Below, one piece after another: positions 22,961-36,400 of a DNA stretch of 64,000 bases. The first letter of the stretch is position 1; the number at the start of each line of letters is the position of its first letter. The notes beneath the pieces were generated by a model. The model saw nothing but the letters and a program-made list of their open reading frames with translations, was not told where the DNA came from and did not search any database. Origin of the DNA: Dysidea avara (taxonomy: Eukaryota; Porifera; Demospongiae; Dictyoceratida; Dysideidae); the NCBI RefSeq assembly GCF_963678975.1, contig NC_089274.1:44980075-45044074 (forward strand), given 5' to 3'. A program made the position numbers and the translations under genes.

Positions 22961-23189
22961 ATAAATTTGTGATATATAGTCTCGTGCTCATATATATACA
23001 CTTACGTACCTTTATAATGCAACTAGAGTAATTTTATTTATTAATAAGAACAGCCAGGCAAAGTAGATCCACATGCAGTTTTTCATCAGCCACTTCCTCT
23101 AATTTGATGTGGGTGCACAGTCATATTAATTTTCATTATTAATCATTAAAGCCAAAATCACAGCAACAGTAGGTTATCTGTTACTACTA

Positions 23190-23495
23190 GAATGACAAAG
23201 GTCTTCTAAAAGCTTATGTTTACACTTTACAAATCTAGCTTTCTGGAACAGAAAGTAATGTTTTCTTAGCTCTAAATGCCAGAACAAACCGATATCTTTA
23301 TTCATTTCTGCCAAGGACAATCCCAGACTGGAATAACTTGAATATAGAGGATTTAAGTAATTGTAATCTAGATTCTTTTAAAGATTCTTTATCTAGTTAT
23401 AGCTAGTTAATCACTTACATGACTTTTTTTGTACATTAGCGTTATACCCTTGATGGGTTTTGCTAATAAATAAATAAATAAATAAATAAATGATA
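23190..23495 (+). mobile_element. LINE remnant with (AAAT)n tail
   Basis: A short plus-strand frame near 23280-23405 reads NARTNRY and FLPRTIPDWNNLNIEDLSNC, then FKDSLSSY, the C-terminal end of a LINE reverse transcriptase ORF. It is followed by ttgatgggttttgc and (TAAA)n at 23463-23490. It is short, 5'-truncated and frameshifted. Confidence 0.65.
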
Positions 23496-24430
23496 GCTAG
23501 GCTATCTCGAACTCCAAGCACTAGATCGCATGATTAATTTTAGTAATAATAAATTTTGAGGTGGCAGGTGATGCGGGTGGGTGATGAGAAACCAGGATTC
23601 AACTTTGCTTAGCCTGAGAATATTGATGAAATGTTTTAGTTTTTAATACTACATCAAGTTATACAGTATGCTGCAATATCATATACAGTGTATATTAAGG
23701 AGAAATTTAGTGATTTGTATAGGTTTGAGTGCACACATTTAAGTACAATATAATTTTGGCTGTTATGAGTACAATTATCCCATGATTGCACAAAAATGTG
23801 TGACTGCACCTATAGTGACCATCCTTATGCTTTGTAGTGCACATCCAATTCTAGGTGATCAAATCATTTCTTTATCTGATTGGCTAGTTATGACATCTCT
23901 TGTTATTGCACTGTAAAGGCATTACATATGTCAGCAATTCTGATTGGCGACTTAATATAATAGTAGATTTGTAGGTATAGGCAACCTCCCTTGTTTCACT
24001 ACTTTTTAGCTATTACCTTAATGCTTGTTCAGTTGTTCCACTACTTTTTTGTTGGACTCCTAATTCAACTTAAAAAATAGTAAATGCATACTTAATTTTT
24101 CTTCTTATTTGTTTATAACATAATTATGGCTGCGTAATGAACCCTTGCATTAAAAAAAGATGATTTCATTACTTATCTTACTAACTGCCACCAGTCCAGT
24201 TGAAGGGCCTTGTTAAATACCAGGAGATCCATATCCATCAATGCCATGGCAAGTTATAGTAGTTTTCCCAGTGTAAGCTTGTTGCTTCAAGAGCCACCAG
24301 GGTTTTGAATATTATCCATGTTAGGTTGTGATTCTGAGGCCAAATGTAGAACACACAAATTAAAGCTATTATACCTGTACTAGGCCACTGTTGAAGGATG
24401 CATGCATGTGTATAGTTTGGGCTCCAAAAG

Positions 24431-24749
24431 ATTAATTGATGATTTGACAAGGGCCCATAGGGCCTGAAGTTAAATCAAGATTATAATAGAGTGAGATGAG
24501 CAAATGCAACACTGGTATTTCTCACACATTATTATACAGCAGTTAGTAGCTCTTATACAACTAATTCGAAAATAAGTTCCTGCACGTGACCACTGAGTCA
24601 GGTTATGAATTTTGTTGTCAGCTGAGCAGTGAGCCCTACAAGGCAAATGATCACAGTGGAATATTCATAAGGTGGGCCAGTGTTACATTTGCTCATCTCA
24701 CTCATAATCTTTAACTTCAGGGCCTACAGCCCTCATTAAATCATCAATT
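24431..24749. mobile_element. Fold-back MITE with ~70-bp inverted repeats
   Basis: The left arm TTAATTGATGATTTGAC... through gggcctgaagttaaatca and gtgagatgagcaaatg (to about 24512) is repeated in reverse by the right arm (about 24674-24749), which ends TAAATCATCAATTA. The arms are about 85-90% similar around a 160-bp centre. No ORF. Confidence 0.7.
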
Positions 24750-25045
24750 ATATTTCATGAGATTTGCTTCATGTGACACTGGTAGAGTTCAAACTTCAAA
24801 GCATACAGTCTAAGCGGCGAATATTACGAACACATGTACATACGCAATCCAACTACAAGATACAAGTCTTGAAAAAGATTGCGCTCCCATATACCTTAAC
24901 CATTCATCTTAATAATAGTGGTAATATTGCCTGATTATCATAATAATAATACAAATGGTACTAAGGCCAAACACAACTGGCACAGATGGCACTAATAATG
25001 GCACAAAGTCCAACAATACACTACAGTAGTAAGTGCAAATATAGT

Positions 25046-25500
25046 TTAAGATGATTGAGGTCTAATCTGTAGTATAGCCTGATCATAGACACTCTTCTGA
25101 GTGGGTCTATAATAGAACCTCGAGCTCCTGAATGTGAAATCTCTACTGCAGTCAGCAGTGCTGAGAATGTCCTTAATAAGCACTCCCGGCTTCTGTGAAA
25201 CTGCAGTACTTGAAGCTCCTCTGACTGAGTGGGCCTTGAAAACTGTGGTGTCTGTTCCAGTTTTTCCTAGGATTTCCTTCAACCAGTGAGCTAGTCTTTG
25301 AGAGGTAACTGGACTATGTGGCCTGACATAGGAGAGGAACAATGGATGGCAACTGTTATGGTCTTTGGGCCTGAACTGTTGTACTGTATGTCTTAGACAC
25401 TTCACAACACATAAGTGGCCATCATCCAGAAAGGCTGCAAAAACCAGTTGCTTTAGGAGCGGCCCCCACTGTCCTCTTCTTGCCTAGAGTAGGTATATTG
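25046..25500 (-). pseudogene. Tyrosine-recombinase remnant (DIRS/Crypton-type mobile element)
   Basis: The minus frame has a 119-codon open stretch extended upstream in the same frame by a KQLVFAAFLDDGHLCVVKCL-like segment. It then reads HPLFLSYVRPHSPVTSQRLA, then FKAHSVRGASSTAVSQ, and FYYRP near the end. The order P..PVTS..IA.WLK, FKAHS.RGAS (the H-x-x-R box) and a terminal Tyr resembles the recombinases of DIRS-like or Crypton-like elements in invertebrate genomes. The N-terminal part and any reverse transcriptase are missing, so it is a fragment; which superfamily cannot be decided here. Confidence 0.6.
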
Positions 25501-26559
25501 AATACCACCCCTTCAGGTCAGAATGTCTGGTATCTTAAAACCTGTACATCTTGGCTGTCTACTATACAGGAATTTCAAAGTGTTTCAAGATCCAACATTG
25601 AGATAACCATTTTTAAAAATATAGTGGTTGACTATTTGAATAAAAATTGCCTTACAATCCAACTTGTGTGTATGGTGTTAATTAATTTTTGTTTCTACAA
25701 TCCACTAAGAAAATAAAAGTGTTAAAATTTAATTAGCAATACTGTATGGTTCTTATTTTTTAATTCCATCCATTTAGCTTGTTATTTCCTTATGTAATAG
25801 CTAGCTACTTCCAGATCTCAATTATTTTTCACAGAAAAACAGAAAATCACCAAATAGTGGCCTACACAGCCAGAGGAAGTCATAGGATCACCAATTGCAT
25901 ACCTTGTGTTGTCAGTGAAAAGAACTGGAACACAGAGGAGAACAAAGGAAAGTTCATGATGCTTGTACTGTGTGTACTACAATTGGTGAAAAGGCACAAC
26001 TCAGGACAAAGTGATGTCGAACTGTGAAGAAATTAAACCAAGCCCATGCATAGCTAGTCCTAGTCCTATCCATTGTCGAGCTACAACATGCTTGGCTGGA
26101 GGCATCAGTTAGTTAGTTAATCATTCAGTCAGTCAGCATAAAATTCTGTGAAATAGAAAATTTTAAAATTCCATAGAAACTTGGAGTCCACCTGTAGACC
26201 ATGTTGTGGTTAATCAATGTTGCCAGGCTGTCATGAAGGGAAATTGAGGTTGGCTTTAGGGAGACATTTTGATTGGGAGAGCTCAAACCTTCTAATCCCT
26301 AATATACAGTACTATTGTACTGTACGATATTATGCACAAACTCATGTACAGTACAATAAACATTCTATGGAGGAATAATTTATAGTGCAAAATGTACAAC
26401 ATAGTGCAAAACTCTTAACACAATGCAATAATAATTTTGTGATACGAAGTGATTAACATGCTGCAACTGGTGCAGTACTATACACAACACTAGATTACCA
26501 ATTGCAGTAAAATTGAGCAAAGGTCTCTGTACTCACTAGTATGTATTATAGTGAAGCAC

Positions 26560-26740
26560 TGCAACAGCCGCAACACACAGTGCAACAGCCGCAACACACA
26601 GTGCAACAGCCGCAACACACAGTGCAACACTGCTACAGTGCAACACTGCAACACTGCTATATACAGTGCAACACTGCAATATTGCAACACTGTAACAGTG
26701 CAACACTGCAACAGTGCAACACTGCAATAGTACATCAAAG
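26560..26740. repeat. Minisatellite of CAACA-CAGTG type
   Basis: Three near-perfect units of gcaacagccgcaacacacagt, then a degenerate array of gcaacactgcaacagt units. The opposite-strand array lies 300 bp downstream. Confidence 0.9.
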
Positions 26741-27047
26741 AGAATAATACTTTTACATTTTACAGTAAATAAAAGTCATACATCTAAGAAAATTTTTAAG
26801 TGTATACATTTTATGTGATTACTTTTGTCATGAGATTCAATTATGTATTCTGAGGACATGGCACCCATCAAAGAAAAATACAGGCTAAAAATTATTGGTA
26901 TGTATAGTAAAGGGCTAATATCCCACTGAAGCCACACATCAATCAAGCAATTAGCAGTGATAATAACAAGTCTTTATAAGTTTTAGAATTAACACATTGA
27001 AATGTTTTATGTAACCATATACTGACTTGTTTATGTTATTATTTAAT

Positions 27048-27255
27048 TGACGTTGCACTGTTGCACTATTGTAGTGTTGCACTGTAGCAGTGTTACACTG
27101 TTGCAGTGTTGCACTATTGCAGTGTTGCACTATTGCAGTGTTGCACTATTGCAGTGTTGCACTATTGCAGTGTTGCACTGATGCATTGTTGCACTGTTAC
27201 AGTGTTGCACTATTGTAGTGTTGCACTGTTGCACTGTTACAGTGTTGCACTATGG
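27048..27255. repeat. Minisatellite, reverse-complement partner
   Basis: An array of tgttgcactattgcag units. This is the reverse complement of the 26560-26740 unit, so the two arrays form long, imperfect inverted repeats around a ~300-bp spacer. Confidence 0.9.
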
Positions 27256-27979
27256 CTTCAAGATAGTATCAATCCATGGCTCTACTGCACTACTAGGATT
27301 GTGGCATTGAAATATGCATGTTAGTGAAAGGTAAGTTTGCTTTCTGTTTGGTAATCATTTAGTAGGCAAATGTTGCAACAATGCAACTGTTGCATTTCAC
27401 TTAGGTATTATTTTGTTGAACATATCTTGCCACATATGAGTACCTATGCTTTTAGCAGACTTGTAACTCTATAGCTAATACAAAAGTGGAGCCTCTAAAT
27501 ACTTGGGGACCACGTTTACTTGTCTGTTGCATGGAGGTGTCCAGACAGGATGTTGAGACTTAAAATTGGTGTAGCAATAATAGTAGCTGGCCTATAGCAA
27601 TAAACTACTAGTTAAGCACTGTACTTATGGCTGCACACCACTCAAGTGTGCACAACTTTTCATCAAACACATGGCATAGATAGCAACCAGCTAGCAGAAG
27701 ATAGGAGAGAAATATGCAGCTAAATATTGCTTCTACCGCGTACCTAAATCTCTGCTGTGTTTTTTTAATGTTCCACAATAGTCCTCGCAACTTAAGCCAC
27801 TGGCTCAAGACACATGAACATTCTAATAAATTGGTATAATCACATGTTGTCTTTTGTAAATCATGTAAACAGAATCCTACACAGCGTCATTTGTAGATTA
27901 TTATGTTGAGTAGTGTAGAGGATTGACCTGAAACTCGAACTGTAATTTAAATATATAAACATGCATTTAATGTATGTCA

Positions 27980-28351
27980 GAGGTACTCATAGGCTGTCAT
28001 TTTCTGTCCACTGCATATGCCCGCATCTGTTTACTCCCAGCTCTAAAATTCCATTATTCCATATTCTCAGCTCCATTCCGGGTTTCTTGCATACTGTATA
28101 CAGGCTTAGTACAATTGATTTACTAAGAAGATTGTCAGTTAACGTGTCAGTGTACTATCAGGTCAGCACAAATTTATGTTGTGTTGTTCCTACACCGTAA
28201 AAGATGAAAGTATAAACTGAAAATGTTATTAGGCTGTTTGCTAAGGCTGTACTTAGGTAAGTGATAGCTTGAAAAGTTGCCATTCTCATAGTTAATGAAA
28301 TAATGGAAATGGACCGTATGCCTGTGTGGAGGGAATTATTATTGAGTGGCC
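27980..28351. mobile_element. Degenerate copy of the TAA-flanked TIR element
   Basis: Collinear with the intact element at 48237-48624: ctgtccactgcat.tgcccgcatctg, ccagctctaaaattccattattcc, gtgtcagtg.ctatca.gtcagcaca, tgaaataatggaaatggacc and the final gagtggcc are shared. The left end is decayed. Confidence 0.65.
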
Positions 28352-30497
28352 TTGTATGATACATGGATGGCTGTTTTGGATAGTTTGAATAATTTTCTTG
28401 AGCATATAAATTGCATATATATATTGTTGTTTTGCACATAGTTTAGGGACGTTTCATGATTTCATGGAATAAAAATTCCTATCCTTGAAATACGTTATAA
28501 ATTGCTTGTCCATTATTTAAACCTTCTAGTCTTCTAGCTTAGATATAGCCATCGATCATGAACTTCCAGTATTTTACTTGAACAATTATATGGTTTTACC
28601 ACTATAAGTAGCCATATATCATAGTGAAACTTTTCTGCATGAATCAAATTGGATTTTATGTAGTATAAACAATTTCTCTTTATAAAGGTAATCACGAAAG
28701 CCAGATGAAAACATTTGTCTGTGTTTTGGAGGTATCCTAGCTCAATTTGGAGAACCCTTTAAGGAAATTGCCTTGGTTGGTAGTCTTATTGCAGCATGGC
28801 TTGCTGCATGGCTTGCTGCATGGCTTGCTGATCGTATTAAGATAACCCCATTGCATTTCGTTTACATTCTGCACACAAGATCAAATGTGGCCATTTGTAG
28901 AAATGATTACTGGTGGCATGCAAGAATTCTTATTAGTATACTGTTGGGATCATGAAGGTTTGCATTTTCCTGCAAATAGTATAGCAGCCTTGCCTTTCCT
29001 TCATACTGACTTGTCAGTATAGCATATAGCAAAGTGTTCATCTCTCCTCTATATATTATGAAATTATAGCTAGCTACTATAGTCAAGCCCAAACACGTCT
29101 TCACAGTGACCTGAAATGCTTCTGGCGGGAATTAAAACACACTATTCAACTGACTGATACTACTAAGTGATGCCTTCAAGCACTTGATTTTTCCCAGCAG
29201 CCCAACATGTGCCTTTGGGCATAGTGCAGTACAGAGTGCATGTATCATTGATCTACCTTTGTCCTCATTTATGTCCCATTCCTTTTCACTTACAGTATGT
29301 ATTCCTGATTCATCATTGGCACACCAATGGCTTCATGTGTTGTAGGAAACAGGAATTGTCCGTAATATTTGCAGCATGCCCAAGTAAGCCGATTGGTTCT
29401 TCTTGTGTTTTCTGCATGTAGAGCTTGTACACAGCAAAAAAAAATTATTTTGCTTACCAGTAATTCATATGTAGACAATTAAGTGTAAGGAATATTAGAA
29501 ATATTAATCCCTGTAGCCTAAGTACATACCAGCATGTAATAATGTGGAAGTTGTGGCTCCAAAAAAATTGTTGCATGGGAATAATCTTCTCATCTTTATA
29601 AAACTAGCTGAAATTTTCAAAAAACCAACAATGCTTCTTAGTGTGTATATCTATTAATAAATATCCCTCTACAGAGACCTACTAGAAGCCTATGTAGCCG
29701 GTATTTAAAAAATTAACATCAAAACTCTTTTGATTGTAGAAAAATTCACAGACCTGTGGTGGTAGTTTCTATAGTAGTACATACAGCTGTTGATTTAACA
29801 TAATATAGCTATTATGTGATCACATATATGATCACTATAGTCATAGTTGCTGTTTCCTTGTGTATTGTGTTTCCTTGTAAATACCATACAGACCAGTAAT
29901 GTAGTTTGCATTCATTTTAATGGGTTCTGTCTGCTAAACTCATTTAAACATCATGCAAGAAAGTCATGATGTATACAAAGAAACCAATTTCTTCAGCCTT
30001 ACCTACTTTACCAAGTAAGAAAGTTAAAATACCTTTCTGCTTTATCCCACTATAGATACCCTTCATTAAAACTATATATGATGAATAGCGTAATCCACTT
30101 TATGAGTAGGTCGTGTATGGTAGGTGTATCAGTGGAGACCGTTGTGTATTATTGCATGGACAATGAATGCATTAGAAGTTCTGATAACTGCCAAACTGGA
30201 TATGTTTTCCGAATGTTGGAACATGGTACTATTATATATAGTCTCATCACTCATATACCTCAAGTGTGATTATCAACCTATAAGCATGCATCGCACGCTT
30301 ATAATCCAAAATTGATAAGTGTGCTAGAGGTAGGGTCTGGGTGGTGAGGGTAGATACATGAGGAGAACAATTTTTAAATTTATAAATGTATTAATAACTA
30401 CTTGATATGTACATTTGTCTAAATGTAGTTCTTAATCTCTTTGATAGTTCTCTGTGTTATTTATGATATTATCCATTCTATAGCCACTACAATTAAG
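28352..30497. other. Intergenic, upstream of the receptor gene
   Basis: AT-rich. It contains a small tandem repeat gcatggcttgct (x3) at about 28790-28830, which produces a WLAA repeat in one frame. No exon supported. Confidence 0.45.
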
Positions 30498-33400
30498 ATG
30501 GATTGGAGATGGATTATCACTCTGTTGTTAGTGCTACTTTACTGTATTCAATTATCAGGTAAATGTTGTGTACAGTGAGTGAGCATCGCATGACATCATA
30601 GTTGATAAGGGGGGGAGTCTAGGGGGCTGAAGTTCCTACTGAGCTGAAATTTATTGCTACTTGGCTGAAGTAGCAAGTTAACTCACATTCCAGTTAGATA
30701 TTATGCGTGGTATACTAGTGCAGGTATCTGTAGGCATAGGAACATCATAGGTAAAGACTTGGAGCGGCATATAGCCTGAAATCCACACAGAATTGATATA
30801 CTGTAATAGAAATTTCAAATACTCTAATAGAACAGTCGAATTGATTTCATTTTCCATAGTCTTATTGTAAAAAAATGTTGTTACCCCTACCGAGGATTGA
30901 ACGCATTTCTTGTCAGTACAAATGATATGTGTGTTGTGCAGCAAAGGAAAAGCTGGTGCAGCTTCATGTAACAGATAAGTGTATATAGCAACCAAGAAAT
31001 AGCATGCATTGGTAACTTGGTCATGCCTGGACAGAAATGTTTTGCAGTGGCTCGGTTTGGAAACCTTCCATGTAAACCTTGAGCTAAATCAACATGGCCA
31101 TGATTGAAATACAAGCCTTCAAAGTTCATCCTATTTCTTTCTAATTTTCTTCCAAACATTTCAAAGAAAAAAGGTAGCACAATTGAATTATAATTATAGG
31201 CAGCATTCTAGTAGTCCTGCAAATATAGTTACTTTTAGCTATACAAGTTTGTACATGTACTGAGAGTTACCGTAATTTGCTTTATTTTCATGCAAAATAT
31301 TTTCGTGATAACATTTTTCGTGTTAAAATATTTTTGTATGATTTACGTAAATGACTGCTCTATTAGAGTAGTTCGACCTTGTATAAAATTTTAGTGCAAG
31401 AAATTTTTGTACAAATTTTGCATATGAAAATTATTTTACAACGAAAAAAAGCAAATTACAGTAGTTTATAGGATTTGTTGAATCTCAGTGAACTTAAGGT
31501 GGCGCTAAAGTAATAATGCGCATTCTTGACAACAATCTGCTGTGTCTCAACATGGTCTCAATTTAAGACATATTGAAAGCTAGTACTTAATTTTGCATAC
31601 AAATAAACTATGCATACAGGAATCTATCATTCGTAGAGAGTATAAAGCGTAGAACTGCTCTCAAACCAAGAAATCGGTGGTACTTAGTGGACCACAGAAG
31701 ACGCGTTATCTCTCAATAACCTCAAGTTTTAGCTCCAATACTTCACATGATGAAAGCATACTATTACAAGAATCATCCTACGTATCAATAAGTGGAAGCG
31801 ATTTACAAGTCGAAATATATGGCGTTTAAAAGCAGATGATAGCCTTGTTTCACCGTTCGCACCAAGCGAAGAAGCCATAGAATGGACATATGATATACCG
31901 ATACGTAGAATTATTCAGACACTATTGCTTACCATTCATACGAGGTTTCGTGGCTGTTCAACCCGTGTCTACAGAGAAAAGATAATGTTTGTAACAGGCT
32001 GTAAGGTGAGTCGAAACAAATAATAATTATTAGTAGCGCTTGTTTTCACGTTGTCAAGGTTGTCAATTTGTTGTAAAGGTGAGTTACATTCCACCTGAAC
32101 TGTGTAACAGCAGCTGCTTGTTGTTTTTGCTAACAACTCACCTGTTATTCGTGGCTGTTTTTACGCTTGGTAAGTTTATTATGGTTCTGCGCCGAATTAG
32201 CCCCCGCCTGATTTACCACAAATTGCGTAGTATATGATATGTTACGTCATATGTATTTGCTATGGCTTCTTGTGCGCGTCATTGCTTTATTGCCACCTTA
32301 ATTACATCTGCTTTGTGATAAGCAAATATGTTTCACTGATACATCACAGTGGTAGACAAGTGGTTATCTCAAGTAAGTAGAAAGATTTAACCTATAAGGA
32401 TAAACAACTGAAATGGAGGTATCATAATGATGTACTGTAAACAGTACCCAAGGTGGGATTAAGGTTTCGAATATGTCAATGTAATGCCAACTTTGAAGTG
32501 GTTTATATTTCTTAGTTGGTGACACAAGTATCAGAAAATTTATATGTAGCAGGCACCGAGCTTTCTCCGGCAAAATAAAGTAGAGCAATGCGACTGTTAA
32601 TTTGCTACCAACATCAAAGTCAATCTGTTGATTATATACATGCTTTTTACTACATCAAAAGAGTTTAGAAGAGTGGTGCTGCACTACTCTTTAGGTAAGT
32701 CCCTGCAGGTAGAACTTTATGCAGAGCCTTAAAAGAGCAGGGTCCATCCAAGGGGGTGCACCAGGGTAGCAGGTATATGGAGTAAGGGGTCTGGGAGGCA
32801 CAGCCCCCTAGAAGCTAAAGCTATTAATTTTCATGTTTCGGGACTGAAAATTTTGTAGGATGGCACATCATATACTGCTTTCTAAGTGGATTACATTAGA
32901 GTTGTATAGGCCATAATAGGGATAAGTTAGCCTGCTAAAAATATTTTATGCACGTACATGGTCTTATGTATGTCGCTCTTTAGGCTCATATATAGCTAAC
33001 TGCTCATGACTCTCAGTATGGGATAGTGCTGCAGGTGCTGGTTTTCATACCCATCAATTATGGAGGATTCTCAATAGTGTTATGTGTGGTGACTGTTCTA
33101 TTAGAGTATTTGACTGACTGCTCTATTAGAGTATCTTGATCTTGCTTTGGGAGGGGGATCTGCCACTGAAAAGAAACTTGAAACTTACTTAGATGTGACC
33201 TGCAGACTATGACTAAGATCACCATGATATTCATTGTACTGATAAATCCCATACCTATAGTTTTATGAAAGAGTTTTCTGAAACTTCCTCTACTTTATAA
33301 TGCATTCAGCTCTCAAGTTCAAGGGCATCAGAGTAGGTGCGACCAGTGAGGCCAGCATTTTTTGGCTGAAATTTAAAAAAAAACTAAAAGTAGTTAACAT

Positions 33401-36400
33401 GCAATACTTGGCATTCCTTTAATGGCAACAATGGACAGAAACAACCTTTATCTAACCTGTCTTTCACTCAGAACAGCTCTGGGAGCAGCTTCATGTTGAC
33501 TTCGTCCATAGTAAGCACCTCTAAAATAATTACCATTATACTAACTTTGGATTTGTTTCTCTTTGTAGTTGCTTTGGATACATTCCTTACTGTTTATTAG
33601 TAGACTCAAACGATAAGGTTAAGAGTTAAACAGAGGTGTGTTTGGTCAGTTTTGAACACTTGTCAGGTAGCTAGTTAACTAGCACCTTGCACACAGCACA
33701 GGGGTGACTCTAGGGGCGTTTCTGAGGTTTCCAGAAACCGGTCATGTTCAGATTGAGATACTCTAATAGAGTAGTCAATCGCTCTAATAAAGCAGTCACA
33801 GTGTTCAGAGCAGCAGTGTAGCAAGCTATGTAGGGATTTTTATGTACTTCATTAGTTATGTTAATGTATATAGTTAGTGGAGCAGTTATTCTCAGAATGC
33901 ATTTACCTTTGTTTTGTTTGTTTTTTTGGTCTTTACCAAAAGTCTATAACTATGCTCTTGATCAGAAACCAGTCACCAAAAATTCCCTGGAGCTGTCCTT
34001 GCAGTACTACAGCCCATGCAAATAGCATCTCTAAATGTACAATTTTAAAATTTCCTAGGGGCATACCCCCACCCCAGACTGAGCCTTACCATTTTACTCT
34101 GATGCCCCTGCTCAAGTTACGTACCAAAAATTTAGTTTTATTGATGCTATGTCCTTTAAAATTATTATGTCTTTCTGAACAGCAGCCTATCTCACTTAAT
34201 TTTAGGTATTTACTAATAACAAGCAGTGGCGGATCTAGAATTTTTTAGAGGGGGTTTCAGATTCTGCTCAATTTCAGCCTAGCTGTAAGTCGAAGACCAA
34301 AAAAAAAAAAAAAGGTCACAACTTGCTGTACAACGTTATAATTGTGATATCAAAGGCTAAACTATGACGTTTTTTACCAGTAGACAATCCTTCTATGACA
34401 CATGTGGCGATTTTATCACTGACACAATGACTCGTCAATAAATTTGGGGCGTACGCTATTTTCAGAGGGGGTTTCAGCTGAAATCATTGCAACCCCCCTG
34501 TATCCGCCACTGATAATAAATACTTTATTTAAGCAATAGGAAATTTACTTTTGAGTGCTTTGTAGCACTAGTTGTTTGTGATGAAACTATTGTAGTGTGT
34601 GATCTTGCACTGTACATTGTATTGCTTGTTGTGAACATGTTTTGTTCCTTCATTGTTGACATTTTGTAGCAAGAAATTGGCAAAATAATGCAATATTTAA
34701 TGCATCCTCCAGTAACCTGAGCTCTTACACATCAAAATGGCAATGGTGCCCATGCAGACAAATATAGCATTTTGCACTAGGCTGACCATAACGTAATCAG
34801 TCATGGTAGGACAAGGTGGGACATTTCACTAAGAGTTAGGTTATTAATTCTTGCACATCATTCATTACTCTTGTTGTGAACTAACCATTGGTGCTAATTG
34901 AATTGGAGTAGGCCTTGTCCACCCCCCTTGGATTGAAAGAATGTAGTGTCTCCTAGCAACCAAGTGGTAATTATGATCAGCAGTCAAGCCATAAACCAAA
35001 CAGATAAACTATATTCCTTAGGTTCCATCCCTTCTCTTTTGATAGCTAGGACATTATGTCTGAGCAAACTGATTTATGGAGGCTATTTGGATGGCAAATG
35101 TCTGGTAACCAACTGTTGTATTTGGTGCCATAATTTTAGTATACAGTGTTTTATTGGAGTAGTGTATGGTCTGGTAAAGAAATTGAACAGACCTCTGTAT
35201 TAACCCAGTGGAGGACACAGGGACACGCCCTCTTCAAAAATGCAAAATTTCTTCTAAGATAGTCTAATAGAACAATCAGTCAAATACTCTGATAGAACAG
35301 TCACTGTATGTAAAGCCATTGTAATGCATCCATCCTGGGTTTCACATGTCATCTTTTAGATAGGGAAGGATGAGACAATCTGCAATCTTTTGCCGATCTT
35401 TTAAAATGGAAACCCTTTGGTCATCTTGTAGATTAAATGGTCCTAATCCAGCCAGCCATTTTCGCTTCAAGAACCCTAATGATTTTTTGTATTTTACTCT
35501 GAACCGTTTTCATCGTAACTGGAAAGTAGTGGTGATAGATTTGTCCAGCTGACATATTACTGCAAGAAGAGAGTGAAGGATAGAGAACTGTTTAAAAGAT
35601 ATCAGGGCTATATTAGTGTAGCATGATGCATTGTTTAACAGCTGTACGCTATGTGTGTGTGTGTATAACAAGGTTATTAAATGTAAAATAAATGTAGCAT
35701 TATTAAGAATCCTTTACAATTAATGCTGAGTGTGAAACTTGCATCTGCAGCAGCAACCCATTGACAAACTTATGTAGCTATATAGCCTGATAGGATTTAT
35801 TATTGCACTGAGTCCTTTGTATGTCATTCTTTACTTTATGTTCAGAACTAAACTCATAATTGTCATTATTCCCTACACACAACTCTAATTTATTACTATG
35901 ATTTAGATTATTTGTGCATAAAACTACTTTACATCAAAAAAATTAGTCCTAAAACATATATAACATACTTTAGCTCCCAGACCCCCTGCTTATATAGCTA
36001 GCTACTACCGTGCACCACTCTCCTTACCCTGGATCTACCCCTGTGACCCATTCACTACCCAGACTGTTTTTTTGTCCCTTTTGAATTTGGGTCCTAATAT
36101 AAAGGGAAATATCTTGTGATAATGGAGTTATTTGATCAGCATTTAATGTGCACAAAATATTGTGTACTTTGCCAGCAGCAAATACACCCTCTAATTTGCT
36201 TCTTTTTTTTTACTCTTTACATTTTGTAATACACATCTAAGAAAGTGTAGCAATTAAAGTTCACAGAAATCAACATACAAATAAGTCCTTGTAGGTTAGG
36301 TAATCCTAAGGCTGCAGCACATGTTGCTGTCAGACCTTCAGTGCTGGTCACTGTAAAGTGCTAATAATAATAAATACTATTTGGTGCAAACAGCACAAGA

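Noticed and set aside
26490..27324. ORFs with repeated VLQCCTVAVL or LHYCSVALLQC
   Set aside because: Products of the two minisatellites.
28773..28955. Plus-strand ORF with AAWLAAWLAAWL, resembling a membrane helix
   Set aside because: Comes from three 12-bp tandem units; no splice or gene context.
30870..30990. tRNA-like word (aggattgaacgc) suggesting a reversed T-arm
   Set aside because: No box A or acceptor stem at the right distance.
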